From: Eutreptiella sp. 'Long Island Sound 2002'
Taxonomy: Eukaryota; Euglenozoa; Euglenophyceae; Eutreptiales; Eutreptiaceae
Reading direction: 5' to 3'
Assembly (NCBI GenBank): GCA_964036045.1
Contig: OZ038381.1
Span: 1,932,928 to 1,996,927, forward strand
Length of the DNA stretch: 64,000 nucleotides
Part shown: positions 43,832 through 57,749 of the stretch, in pieces
Numbering within the stretch: position 1 is the first letter of the stretch
Layout: every line of letters starts with the position of its first letter
Notes under the pieces: model-generated
Seen by the model: the letters and a program-made list of their open reading frames with translations, nothing else
The model's database searches: none
What the model was told of the DNA's origin: nothing
Program-made: the position numbers and the translations under genes

Positions 43832-46800
43832 CGGGGAGGATCGGGGAGGATGCGGGGATGACCGGGGAGGATGCGGGGAGGAACAGGGAGGATGCGGGGA
43901 GGATCGGGGAGGATGCAGGGAGGATCGGGGAGGATGCGGGGAGGACCGGGGAGGATGCGGGGAGGATCGGGGAGGATGCAGGGAGGACCGGGGAGGATGC
44001 GGGGAGGATCGGGAAGGATGTGGGGAGAATCGGGTAGGATGCAGGGAGGATCGGGGAGGATGCAAGGAGGACCGGGGAGGATGCGGGGAGGATGCGGGGA
44101 GGATGCGGGGAGGATCGGGGAGGATGCGGGGAGGACCGGGGAGCATGCAGGGAGGATGCGGGGAGGACGCGGGGAGGATGCGGGGAGGATGCGGGGAGGA
44201 TGCGGGGAGGATCGGGGAGGATGGAGGGAGGATCGGGGAGGAGGGAGGATCGGGGAGGATCGGGGAGGATGCGCGGAGGTCCTGGGGGGATGCGGGGAGG
44301 ACAGGGGAGGATGCGGGGAGGACCGGAGAGGATCGGGCAGGACCAGGGAGAATGTGGGGAGGATCGGGGAGGATGCGGGGAGGACCGGGGAGGATGCGGG
44401 GAGGATGCGGGGAGGATGCGGGGAGGATGCGGGGAGGATGCGGGGAGGATCGCGGAGGACACGGGGAGGATCGGGGAGGATGCGGTGAGGATCGGGTGGG
44501 ATGTGAAAAGGATCGGGGTGGATGCGGGGAGGACCGGGGAGGATGCGGGGAGGATGCGGCGAGGGGGCGGGGAGGATGCGGGGAGGACGCGGGGAGGATG
44601 CGGGGAGGATCGGGGAGGATGCGGGGAGGATCGGGGAGGATGCGAAGAGGATCGGGGAGGATGCGGGGATGACCGGGGAGGATGCGGGGAGGATCTGGGA
44701 GGATGCAGGGAGGATCGGGGAGGATGCGGGGAGGACCGGGGAGGATGCGGGGAGGATTGGGGAGGATGCGGGGACGACCGGGGAGGATGCGGGGAGGACT
44801 GGGGAGGATGCGGGGAGGATGCAGGGAGGATGCGGGGAGGATGCGGGGAGGATCGGTGAGGATGCTGAGAGGACGGGGGAGGATGCGGGGAGGATCAGGG
44901 AGGATGCAGGGACGATCGGTGAGGATGCGGGGAGGACCGGGGAGGATGCGGGGAGGAACGAGAGGATGCGGGGAGGATCGGGGAGGATGCGGGGAGGACC
45001 GGGGAGGATGCGGGGAGGATGCGGGGAGGATGCAGGGAAGATGCGGGGAGGACGCGGGGAGGATGCGGTGAGGATCGGGGAGGATGCGGGAGGATCGGGG
45101 AGGATGCGGGGATGACCGGGGAAGATGCCGGGAGGATCGGGGAGGATCGGAGAGGATGCGGGGAGGACCGGGGAGGATCCAGGGAGGATCGGGGAGGATG
45201 CAGGGAGGATCGGGGAGGAGGCGGGGAGGACCGGGGAGGATGCGGGCAGGATGCGGGGAGGATTGGGGGGGATGCGGGGAGGATCGGAGAGGACCGGGGA
45301 GGATGCGGGGAGGATGCGGGAAGGGTCGGGGAGGATGTGGGGAGGATCGGGGAGGATGCGGGGAGGATCGGAGAGGATGCAGGGAGGATCGGGGAGGATG
45401 CGCGGAGGTCCGGGGGGGATGCGGGGAGGACAGGGGAGGATCGGGGACGACCGTAGGGGATGCGGGCAGGACCGGAGAGGATGCGGGGAGGATGCGGGGA
45501 GGGGACGCGGGGAGGATGCGGGGAGGACCGGGGAGGATGCAGGGAGGACCGGGGAGGATGCGCGGAGGACCGGGGAGGATGCACGGAGGATCGGGATGGA
45601 TGCGGGGAGAATCAGGGAGGATGCAGGGAGGATCAGGGAGGATGCAGGGAGGACCGGGGAGGATGCGGGGAGGATGCGGGGAGGATCGGGGAGGATGCGG
45701 GGATGACCAGGGAGGATGCGGGGAGGAACAGGGAGGATGCGGGGAGGATTGGGGAGGATGGAGGGAGGATCGGGGAGGATGCGGAGAGGACCGGGGAGGA
45801 TGCGGGGAGGATCGGGGAGGATGCGAAGAGGAACAGGGAGGATGCGGGGAGGATCGGGGAGGATGCAGGGAGGGTCGGGGAGGATGCGGGGAGGACGCGG
45901 GGAGGATGCGGGGAGGGTCAGGGAGGATGCGGGAAGGATCGGGGAGGATGCGGGGATGACCGGGGAGGATGCGGGGAGGAACAGGGAGGATGCGGGGAGG
46001 ATCGGGGAGGATGCAGGGAGGATCAGGGAGGATGCGGGGAGGACCGGGGGGAATGCGGGGAGGATCGGGGAGGATGCGGGGAGGATCGGGGAGGATGCAA
46101 GGAGGACCGGGGAGGATGCGGGGAGGATGCGGGGAGGATGCGGGGAGGATCGGGGAGGATGCGGGGAGGACCGGGGAGCATGCAGGGAGGATGCGGGGAG
46201 GACTGGGGAGGATGCGGGGAGGATGCAGGGAGGATGCGGTGAGGATGCGGGGAGGATCGGTGAGGATGCGGAGAGGACGGGGGAGGATGCGGGGAGGATC
46301 AGGGAGGATGCAGGGACGATCGGTGAGGATGCGGGGAGGACCGGGGAGGATGCAGGGAGGAACGAGAGGATGCGGGGAGGATCGGGGAGGATGCGGGGAG
46401 GACCGGGGAGGATGCGGGGAGGATGCGGGGAGGATGCAGGGAGGATGCGGGGAGGACGCGGGGAGGATGCGGGGTGGATCGGTGAGGATGCGGGAGGATC
46501 GGGGAGGATGCGGGGATGACCGAGGAGGATGCCGGGAGGATCGGGGAGGATCGGGGAGGATGCGGGGAGGATCGGGGAGGATGCAGGGAGGATCGGGGAG
46601 GAGGCGGGTAGGACCGGGGAGGATGCGGGCAGGATGCGGGGAGGATCGGGGGGGATGCGGGGAGGATCGGAGAGGACCGGGGAGGATGCGGGGAGGATGC
46701 GGGAAGGGTCGGGGAGGATGTGGGGAGGATGCGGGGAGGATGCGGGAAGGGTCGGGGAGGATGTGGGGAGGATCGGGGAGGATGCGGGGAGGATCGGAGA

Positions 46801-49800
46801 GGATGCAGTGAGGATCGGGGAGGATGCGCGGAGGTCCGGGGGGGATGCGGGGAGGACAGGGGAGGATCGGGGACGACCGTAGGGGATGTGGGGAGGACCG
46901 GAGAGGATGCGGGGAGGATGCGGGGAGGGGACGCGGGGAGGATGCGGGGAGGACCGGGGAGGATGCAGGGAGGATCGGGGAGGATGCGCGGAGGACCGGG
47001 GAGGATGCGGCGAGGATCGGGGAGGATGCAGGGAGGATCGGGATGGATGCGGGGAGAATCAGGGAGGATGCAGGGAGGATCAGGGAGGATGCAGGGAGGA
47101 CCGGGGAGGATGCGGGGAGGATGCGGGGAGGATCGGGGAGGATGCGGGGATGACCAGGGAGGATGCGGGGAGGAACAGGGAGGATGCGGGGAGGATTGGG
47201 GAGGATGGAGGGAGGATCGGGGAGGATGCGGAGAGGACCGGGGAGGATGCGGGGAGGATCGGGGAGGATGCGAAGAGGAACAGGGAGGATGCGGGGAGGA
47301 TCGGGGAGGATACAGGGAGGGTCGGGGAGGATGCGGGGAGGACGCGGGGAGGATGCGGGGAGGATCAGGGAGGATGCGGGAAGGATCGGGGAGGATGCGG
47401 GGATGACCGGGGAGGATGCGGGGAGGAACAGGGAGGATGCGGGGAGGATCGGGGAGGATGGAGGGAGGATCAGGGAGGATGCGGGGAGGACCGGGGGGAA
47501 TGCGGGGAGGATCGGGAAGGATGCGGGGAGAATCGGGGAGGATGCAGGGAGGATCGGGGAGGATGCAAGGAGGACCGGGGAGGATGCGGGGAGGATGCGG
47601 GGAGGATGCGGGGAGGATCGGGGAGGATGCGGGGAAGACCGGGGAGCATGCAGGGAGGATGCGGGGAGGACTGGGGAGGATGCGGGGAGGATGCAGGGAG
47701 GATGCGGTGAGGATGCGGGGAGGATCGGTGAGGATGCGGAGAGGACGGGGGAGGATGCGGGGAGGATCAGGGAGGATGCAGGGACGATCGGTGAGGATGC
47801 GGGGAGGACCGGGGAGGATGCAGGGAGGAACGAGAGGATGCGGGGAGGATCGGGGAGGATGCGGGGAGGACCGGGGAGGATGCGGGGAGGATGCGGGGAG
47901 GATGCAGGGAGGATGCGGGGAGGACGCGGGGAGGATGCGGGGTGGATCGGTGAGGATGCGGGAGGATCGGGGAGGATGCGGGGATGACCGAGGAGGATGC
48001 CGGGAGGATCGGGGAGGATCGGGGAGGATGCGGGGAGGATCGGGGAGGATGCAGGGAGGATCGCAGAGGAGGCGGGTAGGACCGGGGAGGATGCGGGCAG
48101 GATGCGGGGAGGATCGGGGGGGATGCGGGGAGGATCGGAGAGGACCGGGGAGGATGCGGGGAGGATGCGGGAAGGGTCGGGGAGGATGTGGGGAGGATCG
48201 GGGAGGATGCGGGGAGGATCGGGGAGGATGCAGGGAGGATCGGGGAGGATGCGCGGAGGTCCGGGGGGGATGCGGGGAGGACAGGGGAGGATCGGGGACG
48301 ACCGTAGGGGATGCGGGGAGGACCGGAGAGGATGCGGGGAGGATGCGGGGAGGGGACGCGGGGAGGATGCGGGGAGGACCGGGGAGGATGCAGGGAGGAT
48401 CGGGGAGGATGCGCGGAGGACCGCCGAGGATGCGGGGAGGATCGGGGAGGATGCAAGGGGTAACGGGGAGGATGCGGGGAGGACCGGGGAGGATGCGGGG
48501 AGGATCGGGATGGATGCAGGGAGGATCAGGGAGGATGCAAGGAGGACCGGGGAGGATGCGGGGAGGATGCGGGGAGGATCGGGGAGGATGCGGGGATGAC
48601 CGGGGAGGATGCGGGGAGGAACAGGGAGGATGCGGGGAGGATTGGGGGGGATGGAGGGAGGATCGGGGAGGATGCGGAGAGGACCGGGGAGGATGCGGGG
48701 AGAATCGGGGAGGATGCAGGGAGGATCAAGGAGGATGCAAGGAGGACCGGGGAGGATGCGGGGAGGATGCGGGGCGGATGCGGGGAGGATCGGGGAGGAT
48801 GCGGGGATGACCGGGGAGGATGCGGGGAGGAACAGGGAGGATGCGGGGAGGATCGGGGAGGATGGAGGGAGGATGGGGGAGGATGCGGAGAGGACCGGGG
48901 AGGATGCGGGGAGGATCAGGGAGGATGCGAAGAGGAAGAGGGAGGATGCGGGGAGGAACGGGGAGGATGCAGGGAGGATCGGGGAGGATGCGGGGAGGAC
49001 GCGGGGAGGATGCGGGGAGGATCGGGGAGGATGCGGGGAGGACCGGGGAGGATGCAGGGAGGAACGAGAGGATGCGGGGAGGATCGGGGAGGATGCGGGG
49101 AGGACCGGGGAGGATGCGGGGAGGATGCGGGGAGGATGCAGGGAGGATGCGGGGAGGACGCGGGGAGGATGCGGGGTGGATCGGTGAGGATGCGGGAGGA
49201 TCGGGGAGGATGCGGGGATGACCGAGGAGGATGCCGGGAGGATCGGGGAGGATCGGGGAGGATGCGGGGAGGATCGGGGAGGATGCAGGGAGGATCGGGG
49301 AGGAGGCGGGTAGGACCGGGGAGGATGCGGGCAGGATGCGGGGAGGATCGGGGGGGATGCGGGGAGGATCGGAGAGGACCGGGGAGGATGCGGGGAGGAT
49401 GCGGGAAGGGTCGGGGAGGATGTGGGGAGGATCGGGGAGGATGCGGGGAGGATCGGGGAGGATGCAGGGAGGATCGGGGAGGATGCGCGGAGGTCCGGGG
49501 GGGATGCGGGGAGGACAGGGGAGGATCGGGGACGACCGTAGGGGATGCGGGGAGGACCGGAGAGGATGCGGGGAGGATGCGGGGAGGGGACGCGGGGAGG
49601 ATGCGGGGAGGACCGGGGAGGATGCAGGGAGGATCGGGGAGGATGCGCGGAGGACCGCCGAGGATGCGGGGAGGATCGGGGAGGATGCAGGGGGTATCGG
49701 GGAGGATGCGGGGAGGACCGGGGAGGATGCGGGGAGGATCGGGATGGATGCAGGGAGGATCAGGGAGGATGCAAGGAGGACCGGGGAGGATGCGGGGAGG

Positions 49801-52800
49801 ATGCGGGGAGGATCGGGGAGGATGCGGGGATGACCGGGGAGGATGCGGGGAGGAACAGGGAGGATGCGGGGAGGATTGGGGAGGATGGAGGGAGGATCGG
49901 GGAGGATGCGGAGAGGACCGGGGAGGATGCGGGGAGAATCGGGGAGGATGCAGGGAGGATGCGGGGAGGATCGGGGAGGATGCGGGGAGGACCGGGGAGG
50001 ATGCGGGGAGGATGCGGGGAGGATGCGGGGCGGATGCGGGGAGGATCGGGGAGGATGCGGGGAGGACCGGGGAGGATGCGGGGAGGAACAGGGAGGATGC
50101 GGGGAGGATCGGGGAGGATGGAGGGAGGATCGGGGAGGATGCGGAGAGGACCGGGGAGGATGCGGGGAGGATGAGGGAGGATGCGAAGAGGAAGAGGGAG
50201 GATGCGGGGAGGAACGGGGAGGATGCAGGGAGGATCGGGGAGGATGCGGGGAGGACGCGGGGAGGATGCGGGGAGGATCGGGGAGGATGCGGGAAGGATC
50301 GGGGAGGATGCGGGGATGACCGGGGAGGATGCGGGGAGGAACAGGGAGGATGCGGGGAGGATCGGGGAGGATGCAGGGAGGATCGGGGAGGATGCGGGGA
50401 GGACCGGGGAGGATGCGGGGAGGATCGGGAAGGATGCGGGGAGAATCGGGGAGGATGCAGGGAGGATCGGGGAGGATGCAGGGAGGACCGGGGAGGATGC
50501 GGGGAGGATCGGGAAGAATGCGGGGAGAATCGGGGAGGATGCAGGGAGGATCGGGGAGGATGCAAGGAGGACCGGGGAGGATGCGGGGAGGATGCGGGGA
50601 GGATGCGGGGAGGATCGGGGAGGATGCGGGGAGGACCGGGGAGCATGCAGGGAGGATGCGGGGAGAACGCGGGGAGGATGCGGGGAGGATGCGGGGAGGA
50701 TGCGGGGAGGATCGGGGAGGATGGAGGGAGGATCGGGGAGGATGCGGGGAGGACCGGGGAGGATGCAGGGAGGATCGGGGAGGATGCAGGGAGGATCGGG
50801 GAGGAGGCGGGGAGGACCGGGGAGGATGCGGGCAGGATGCGGGGAGGATCGGGGGGGATGCGGGGAGGATCGGAGAGGACCGGGGAGGATGCGGGGAGGA
50901 TGCGGGAAGGGTCGGGGAGGATGTGGGGAGGATCCGCAAGGATGCGGGGAGGATCGGGTAGGATGCGGGGATGACCGGGGAGGATGCGGGGAGGAACAGG
51001 GAGGATGCGGGGAGGATCGGGGAGGATGGAGGGAGGATCGGGGAGGATGCGGAGAGGACCGGGGAGGATGCGGGGTGGATCGGGGAGGATGCGAAGAGGA
51101 ACAGGGAGGATGCGGAGAGGATCGGGGAGGATGCAGGGAGGATCGGGGAGGATGCGGGGAGGATCGGGGAGGATGCGGGGATGACCGGGGAGGATGCGGG
51201 GAGGAACAGGGAGGATGCGGGGAGGATCGCAGAGGATGCAGGGAGGATCGGGGAGGATGCGGGGAGGACCGGGGAGGATGCGGGGAGGATCGGGGAGGAT
51301 GCAGGGAGGAAGGGGAGGATGCGGGGAGGATCGGGAAGGATGCGGGGAGAATCGGGTAGGATGCAGGGGGGATCGGAGAGGATGCAAGGAGGACCGGGGA
51401 GGATGCGGGGAGGATCGGGGATGATGCAGGGAGGATCGGGGAGGATGCGGGGAGGACCGGGGAGCATGAAGGGAGGATGCGGGGAGGACGCGGGGAGGAT
51501 GCGGGGAGGATGCGGGGAGGATGCGGGGAGGATCGGGGAGGATGGAGGGAGGATCGGCGAGGATGCGGAGAGGACCGGGGAGGATGCGAGGAGGATCGGG
51601 GAGGATGCAGGCACGAACAGGGAGGATGCGGGGAGGATCGAGGAGGATGCAGGGAGGATCGGGGAGGATGCGGGGAGGACGCGGGGAGGATGCGGGGAGG
51701 ATGCGGGGAGGATCGGGGAGGATGCGGGGATGACCGGGGAGGATGCGGGGAGGAACAGGGAGGATGCGGGGAGGATCGGGGAGGATGGAGGGAGGATCGG
51801 GGAGGATGCGGGGAGGACCGGGGAGAATGCAGGGAGGATGCGGGGAGGATGCAAGGAGGATGCGGTGAGGATGCGGGGAGGATCGGTGAGGATGCGGAGG
51901 GGACGGGGGAGGATGCGGGGAGGATCGGGAAGGATGCGGGGAGGATCAGGGAGGATGCGGGGAGGACCATGAAGGATGCCGGGAGGATCGGGGAGGATGC
52001 CGGGAGGACCGGGGAGGATGCGGGGAGGATCGGAGAGGATGCAGGGTGGATCGGGGAGGATGCGGGGAGGACCGGGGAGGATGCGGGGAGGATCAGATGG
52101 ATGCGGGGAGGATCGGGGAGGATGCGGGGAGGACCGGGGAGGATGCGGGGAGGATCGGCGAGGATTCGGCGAGGACTGGGGTGGATGCGGGGAGGATGCG
52201 GGGAGGATGCGGAGAGGATGGAGGGAGGATGCGGGGAGGATCGGGGGGCATGCGAGGAGGACCGGGGAGGATGCGTGGAGGACCGGGGAGGATGCGGGGA
52301 GGATCGGGGAGGATGCGCGGAGGACCGGGGAGGATGCGGGGAGGATCGGGGAGGATGCAGGGAGGACCGGGGAGCATGCAGGGAGGATGCGGGGAGGACG
52401 CGGGGAGGATATGGGGAGGATGCGGGGAGGATGCGGGGAGGATCGGGGAGGATGGAGGGAGGATCGGGGAGGATGCGGAGAGGACCGGGGAGAATGCGGG
52501 GAGGCTCGGGGAGGATGCGGGGAGCATGCGGGGAGGAACAGGGAGGATGCGGGGAGGATCGCAAGGGATGCAGGGAGGATCGGGGAGGATCGGGGAGGAT
52601 GCGGAGAGGACCGGGGAGGATGCGGGGAGGCTCGGGGAGGATGCGAGGAGGAACAGGGAGGATGCGGGGAGGATCGCGGAGGATGCGGGGAGGACGCGGG
52701 GAGGATGCGGGGAGGATCGGGGAGGGTGCGGGGAGGATCGGGGAGGATGCGGGGATGACCGCGGAGGATGCGGGGAGGATCGGGGAGGATGCGGGGAGGA

Positions 52801-55800
52801 CCAGGAAGGATGCAGGGAGGATCGGGGAGGATGCGGGGAGGATCTGGGAGGATGCGGGGAGGATCAGGGGGGATGCAGGGAGGATCGGGGAGGATGCGGG
52901 GAGGAACGGGGAGGATGCAGGGAGGATCAGATGGATGCGGGGAGGATCGGGGAGGATGCGGGGAGGACCGGGGAGGATACGGGGAGGATGCGGGAAGGAT
53001 CGGGGAGGATGCGGGGAGGATCGGGGAGGATGCGGTGAGGACCGGGAAGGAGGTGGGGAGGATGGCGGAGGATGCGGGGACCATGCGGGGAGGATGCGGG
53101 GAGGATGCGGGGGGGACGCGGGGAGGATCGGGGAGGATGCGGGGGGGACCGGGGAGGATCGGGGAGGATGCGGCGAGGACCGGGGAGGATGCGGGGAGGA
53201 TGCGGGGAGGATCGGGTGGGATGTGAAAAGGATCGGGGAGGATGCGGGGAGGACCGGGGAGGATGCGGAGAGGATGCGGCGAGGATGCGGGGAGGATGCG
53301 GGGAGGACGCGGGGAGGATGCGGGGAGGACCGGGGAGGATGCGGGGAGGATCGGAGAGGATGCGGGGAGGACCGGGGAGGATGCGGGGAGGATGCGGGGA
53401 GGATGAGGGGAGGATCAGGGAGGATGCGGGGAGGACCGGGGAGCATGCAGGGAGGATGCGGGGAGGACGCGGAGAGGATGCGGGGAGGATGCGGGGAGGA
53501 TCGGGGAGGATGGAGGGAGGACCGGGGAGGATGCGGAGAGGACCGGGGAGGATGCAGGGAGGATCGGGGAGGATGCGGGGAGGAACAGGGAGGATGCGGG
53601 GAGGATCGGCAAGGATGCGGGGAGGATCGGGGAGGATGCGGGGATGACCGGGGAGGGTGCGGGGAGGATCGGGGAGGATGCAGGGAGGATTGGGAAGGAT
53701 GCGGGGAGGACGCGGGGAGGATGCGGGGAGGATCGGGGAGGATGCGGGGAGGATCGGGGAGGATGCGGGGATGACCGGGGAGGATGCGGGGAGGATCGGG
53801 GAGGATGCAGGGAGGATCGGGGAGGATGCGGGGAGGACCGGGGAGGATGCGGGGAGGATCGGGGAGGATGCGGGGACGACCGGGGAGGATGCGGGGAGGA
53901 CTGGGGAGGTTGCGGGGAGGATGCAGGGAGGATGCGGTGAGGATGCGGGGAGGATGCGGAGTGGACGGGGGAGGATGTGGGGAGGATCGGCAAGGATGCG
54001 GGGAGGATCGGGGAGGATGCGGGGATGACCGGGGAGGGTGCAGGGAGGATCGGGGAGGATCGGGGAGGGTGCGGAGAGGACAAGGGAGGATGCGGGGAGG
54101 ATCAGGGAGGATGCAGGGACGATCGGTGAGGATGCGGGGAGGACCGGGGAGGATGCGGGGAGGAACGAGAGGATGCGGGGAGGATCGGGGAGGATGCGGG
54201 GAGGACCGGGGAGGATGCGGGGAGGATGCGGGGAGGATGCAAGGAGGATGCGGGGAGGACGCGGGGAGGATGCAGTGAGGATCGGGGAGGATGCGGGAGG
54301 ATCGGGGAGGATGCGGGGAGGACCGGGGAGGATGCGGGGAGGATGCGAGGAGGATGCGGGGAGGATGCGGGGAGGACGCGGGGAGGATGCGGGGAGGATC
54401 GGGGAGGATGCGGGAGGATCGGGGAGGATGCGGGGATGACCGGGGAGGATGCCGGGAGGATCGGAGAGGATTGGGAAGGATGCGAGGAGGACCGGGGAGG
54501 ATGCAGGGAGGATCGGGGAGGATGCAGGGAGGATCGGGGAGGAGGCGGGGAGGACCGGGGAGGATGCGGGGAGGATCGGGGGGGATGCAGGGAGGATCGG
54601 AGAGGACCGGGGAGGATGCGGGGAGGATGCGGGAAGGGTCGGGGAGGATGTGGGGAGGATCGGGGAGGATGCGGGGAGGATCCGGGAGGATGCAGGGAGG
54701 ATCGAGGAGGATGCGCGGAGGTCCGGGGGGGATGCGGGGAGGACAGGGGAGGATCGGGGACGACCGTAGGGGATGCGGGGAGGACCGGAGAGGATCGGGC
54801 AGGACCAGGGAGAATGTGGGGAGGATCGGGGAGGATGCGGGGAGGACCGGGGAGGATGCGGGGAGGATGCGGGGAGGATGCGGGGAGGATGCGGGGAGGA
54901 TGCGGGGAGGATCGCGGAGGATGCGGGGAGGATCGGGGAGGATGCGGGGAGGATGCGGGCAGGATGCGGGGAGGACTGGGGAGGATGCGGGGAGGATGCA
55001 GGGAGGATGCGGGGAGGATGCGGGGAGGATCGGTGAGGATGCGGAGAGGACAGGGGAGGATGCGGGGAGGATGCGGGGAGGACCGGGGAGGATGCGGGGA
55101 GGATCGGGGAGGATGCGGGGACGACCGGGGAGGATGCGGGGAGGACTGGGGAGGATGCGGGGAGGATGCAGGGAGGATGCGGGGAGGATGCGGGGAGGAT
55201 CGGTGAGGATGCGGAGAGGACAGGGGAGGATGCGGGGAGGATCAGGGAGGATGCAGGGACGATCGGTGAGGATGCGGGGAGGACCGGGGAGGATGCGGGG
55301 AGGAACGAGAGGATGCGGGGAGGATCGGGGAGGATGCGGGGAGGACCGGGGAGGATGCGGGGAGGATGCGGGGAGGATGCAAGGAGAATGCGGGGAGGAC
55401 GCGGGGAGGATGCGGTGAGGATCGGGGAGGATGCGGGAGGATCGGGGAGGATGCGGGGATGACCGGGGAGGATGCCGGGAGGATCGGGGAGGATCGGGGA
55501 GGATGCGGGGAGGACCGGGGAGGATGCAGGGAGGATCGGGAAGGATGCAGGGAGGATCGGGGAGGAGGCGGGGAGGACCGGGGAGGATGCGGGCAGGATG
55601 CGGGGAGGGTCTGGGGGGATGCGGGGAGGATCGGAGAGGACCGGGGAGGATGCGGGGAGGATGCGGGAAGGGTCGGGGAGGATGTGGGGAGGATCGGGGA
55701 GGATGCGGGGAGGATCGGGGAGGATGCAGGGAGGATCGGGGAGGATGCGCGGAGGTCCGGGGGGGATGCGGGGAGGACAGGGGAGGATCGGGGACGACCG

Positions 55801-57749
55801 TAGGGGATGCGGGGAGGACCGGAGAGGATGCGGGGAGGATGCGGGGAGGGGACGCGGGGAGGATGCGGGGAGGACCGGGGAGGATGCGGGGAGGATCGGG
55901 ATGGATGCGGGGAGAATCAGGGAGGATGCAGGGAGGATCAGGGAGGATGCAGGGAGGACCGGGGAGGATGCGGGGAAGATGCGGGGAGGATGCGGGGAGG
56001 ATCGGGGAGGATGCGGGGATGACCAGGGAGGATGCGGGGAGGAACAGGGAGGATGCGGGGAGGATCGGGGAGGATGGAGGGAGGATCGGGGAGGATGCGG
56101 AGAGGACCAGGGAGGATGCGGGGAGGATCGGGGAGGATGCGAAGAGGAACAGGGATGATGCGGGGAGGATTGGGGAGGATGCAGGGAGGGTCGGGGAGGA
56201 TGCGGGGAGGACGCGGGGAGGATGCGGGGGGGATCGGGGAGGATGCGGGAAGGATCGGGGAGGATGCGGGGATGACCGGGGAGGATGCGGGGAGGAACAA
56301 GGAGGATGCGGGAAGGATCGGGGAGGATGCAGGGAGGATCGGGGAGGATGCGGGGAGGACCGGGGAGGATGCGGGGAGGATCAGGAAGGATGCGGGGAGA
56401 ATCGGGGAGGATGCAGGGAGGATTGGGGAGGATGCAGGGAGGACCGGGGAGGATGCGGGGAGGATCGGGAAGGATGCGGGGAGAATCGGGGAGGATGCAG
56501 GGAGGATCGGGAAGGATGCAAGGAGGACCGGGGAGGATGCGGGGAGGATGCGGAGAGGATGCGGGGAGGATCGGGGAGGATGCGGGGAGGACCGGGGAGC
56601 ATGCAGGGAGGATGCGGGGAGGACGGGGGAGGATGCGGGGAGGATCAGGGAGGATGCAGGGACGATCGGTGAGGATGCGGGGAGGACCGGGGAGGATGCG
56701 GGGAGGAACGAGAGGATGCGGGGAGGATCGGGGAGGATGCGGGGAGGACCGGGGAGGATGCGGGGAGGATGCGGGGAGGATGCAGGGAGGATGCGGGGAG
56801 GACGCGGGGAGGATGCGGTGAGGATCGGGGAGGATGCGGCAGGATCGGGGAGGATGCGGGGATGACCGAGGAGGATGCCGGGAGGATCGGGGAGGATCGG
56901 GGAGGATGCGGGGAGGATCGGGGAGGATGCAGGGAGGATCGGGGAGGAGGCGGGGAGGACCGGGGAGGATGCGGGCAGGATGCGGGGAGGATCGGGGGGG
57001 ATGCGGGGAGGATCGGAGAGGACCGGGGAGGATGCGGGGAGGATGCGGGAAGGGTCGGGGAGGATGTGGGGAGGATCGGGGAGGATGCGGGGAGGATCGG
57101 GGAGGATGCAGGGGGGATCAGGGAGGATGCGCGGAGGTCCGGGGGGGATGCGGGGAGGACAGGGGAGGATCGGGGACGACCGTAGGGGATGCGGGGAGGA
57201 CCGGAGAGGATGCGGGGAGGATGCGGGGAGGGGACGCGGGGAGGATGCGGGGAGGACCGGGGAGGATGCAGGGAGGATCGGGGAGGATGCGCGGAGGACC
57301 GGGGAGGATGCGGGGAGGATCAGGGAGGATGCAGGGAGGATCGGGGAGGATGCGGGGAGGACCGGGGAGGATGCGGGGAGGATCGGGATGGATGCGGGGA
57401 GAATCGGGGAGGATGCAGGGAGGATCAGGGAGGATGCAAGGAGGACCGGGGAGGATGCGGGGAGGATGCGGGGAGGATGCGGGGAGGATCGGGGAGGATG
57501 CGGGGATGACCGGGGAGGATGCGGGGAGGAACAGGGAGGATGCGGGGAGGATCGGGGAGGATGGAGGGAGGATCGGGGAGGATGCGGGGAGGATCGGGGA
57601 GGATGCGAAGAGGAACAGGGAGGATGCGGGGAGGATCGGGGAGGATGCGGGGAGGACGCGGGGAGGATGCGGGGAGGATCGGGGAGGATGCCGGAAGGAT
57701 CGGGGAGGATGCGGGGATGACCGGGGAGGATGCGGGGAGGAACAGGGAG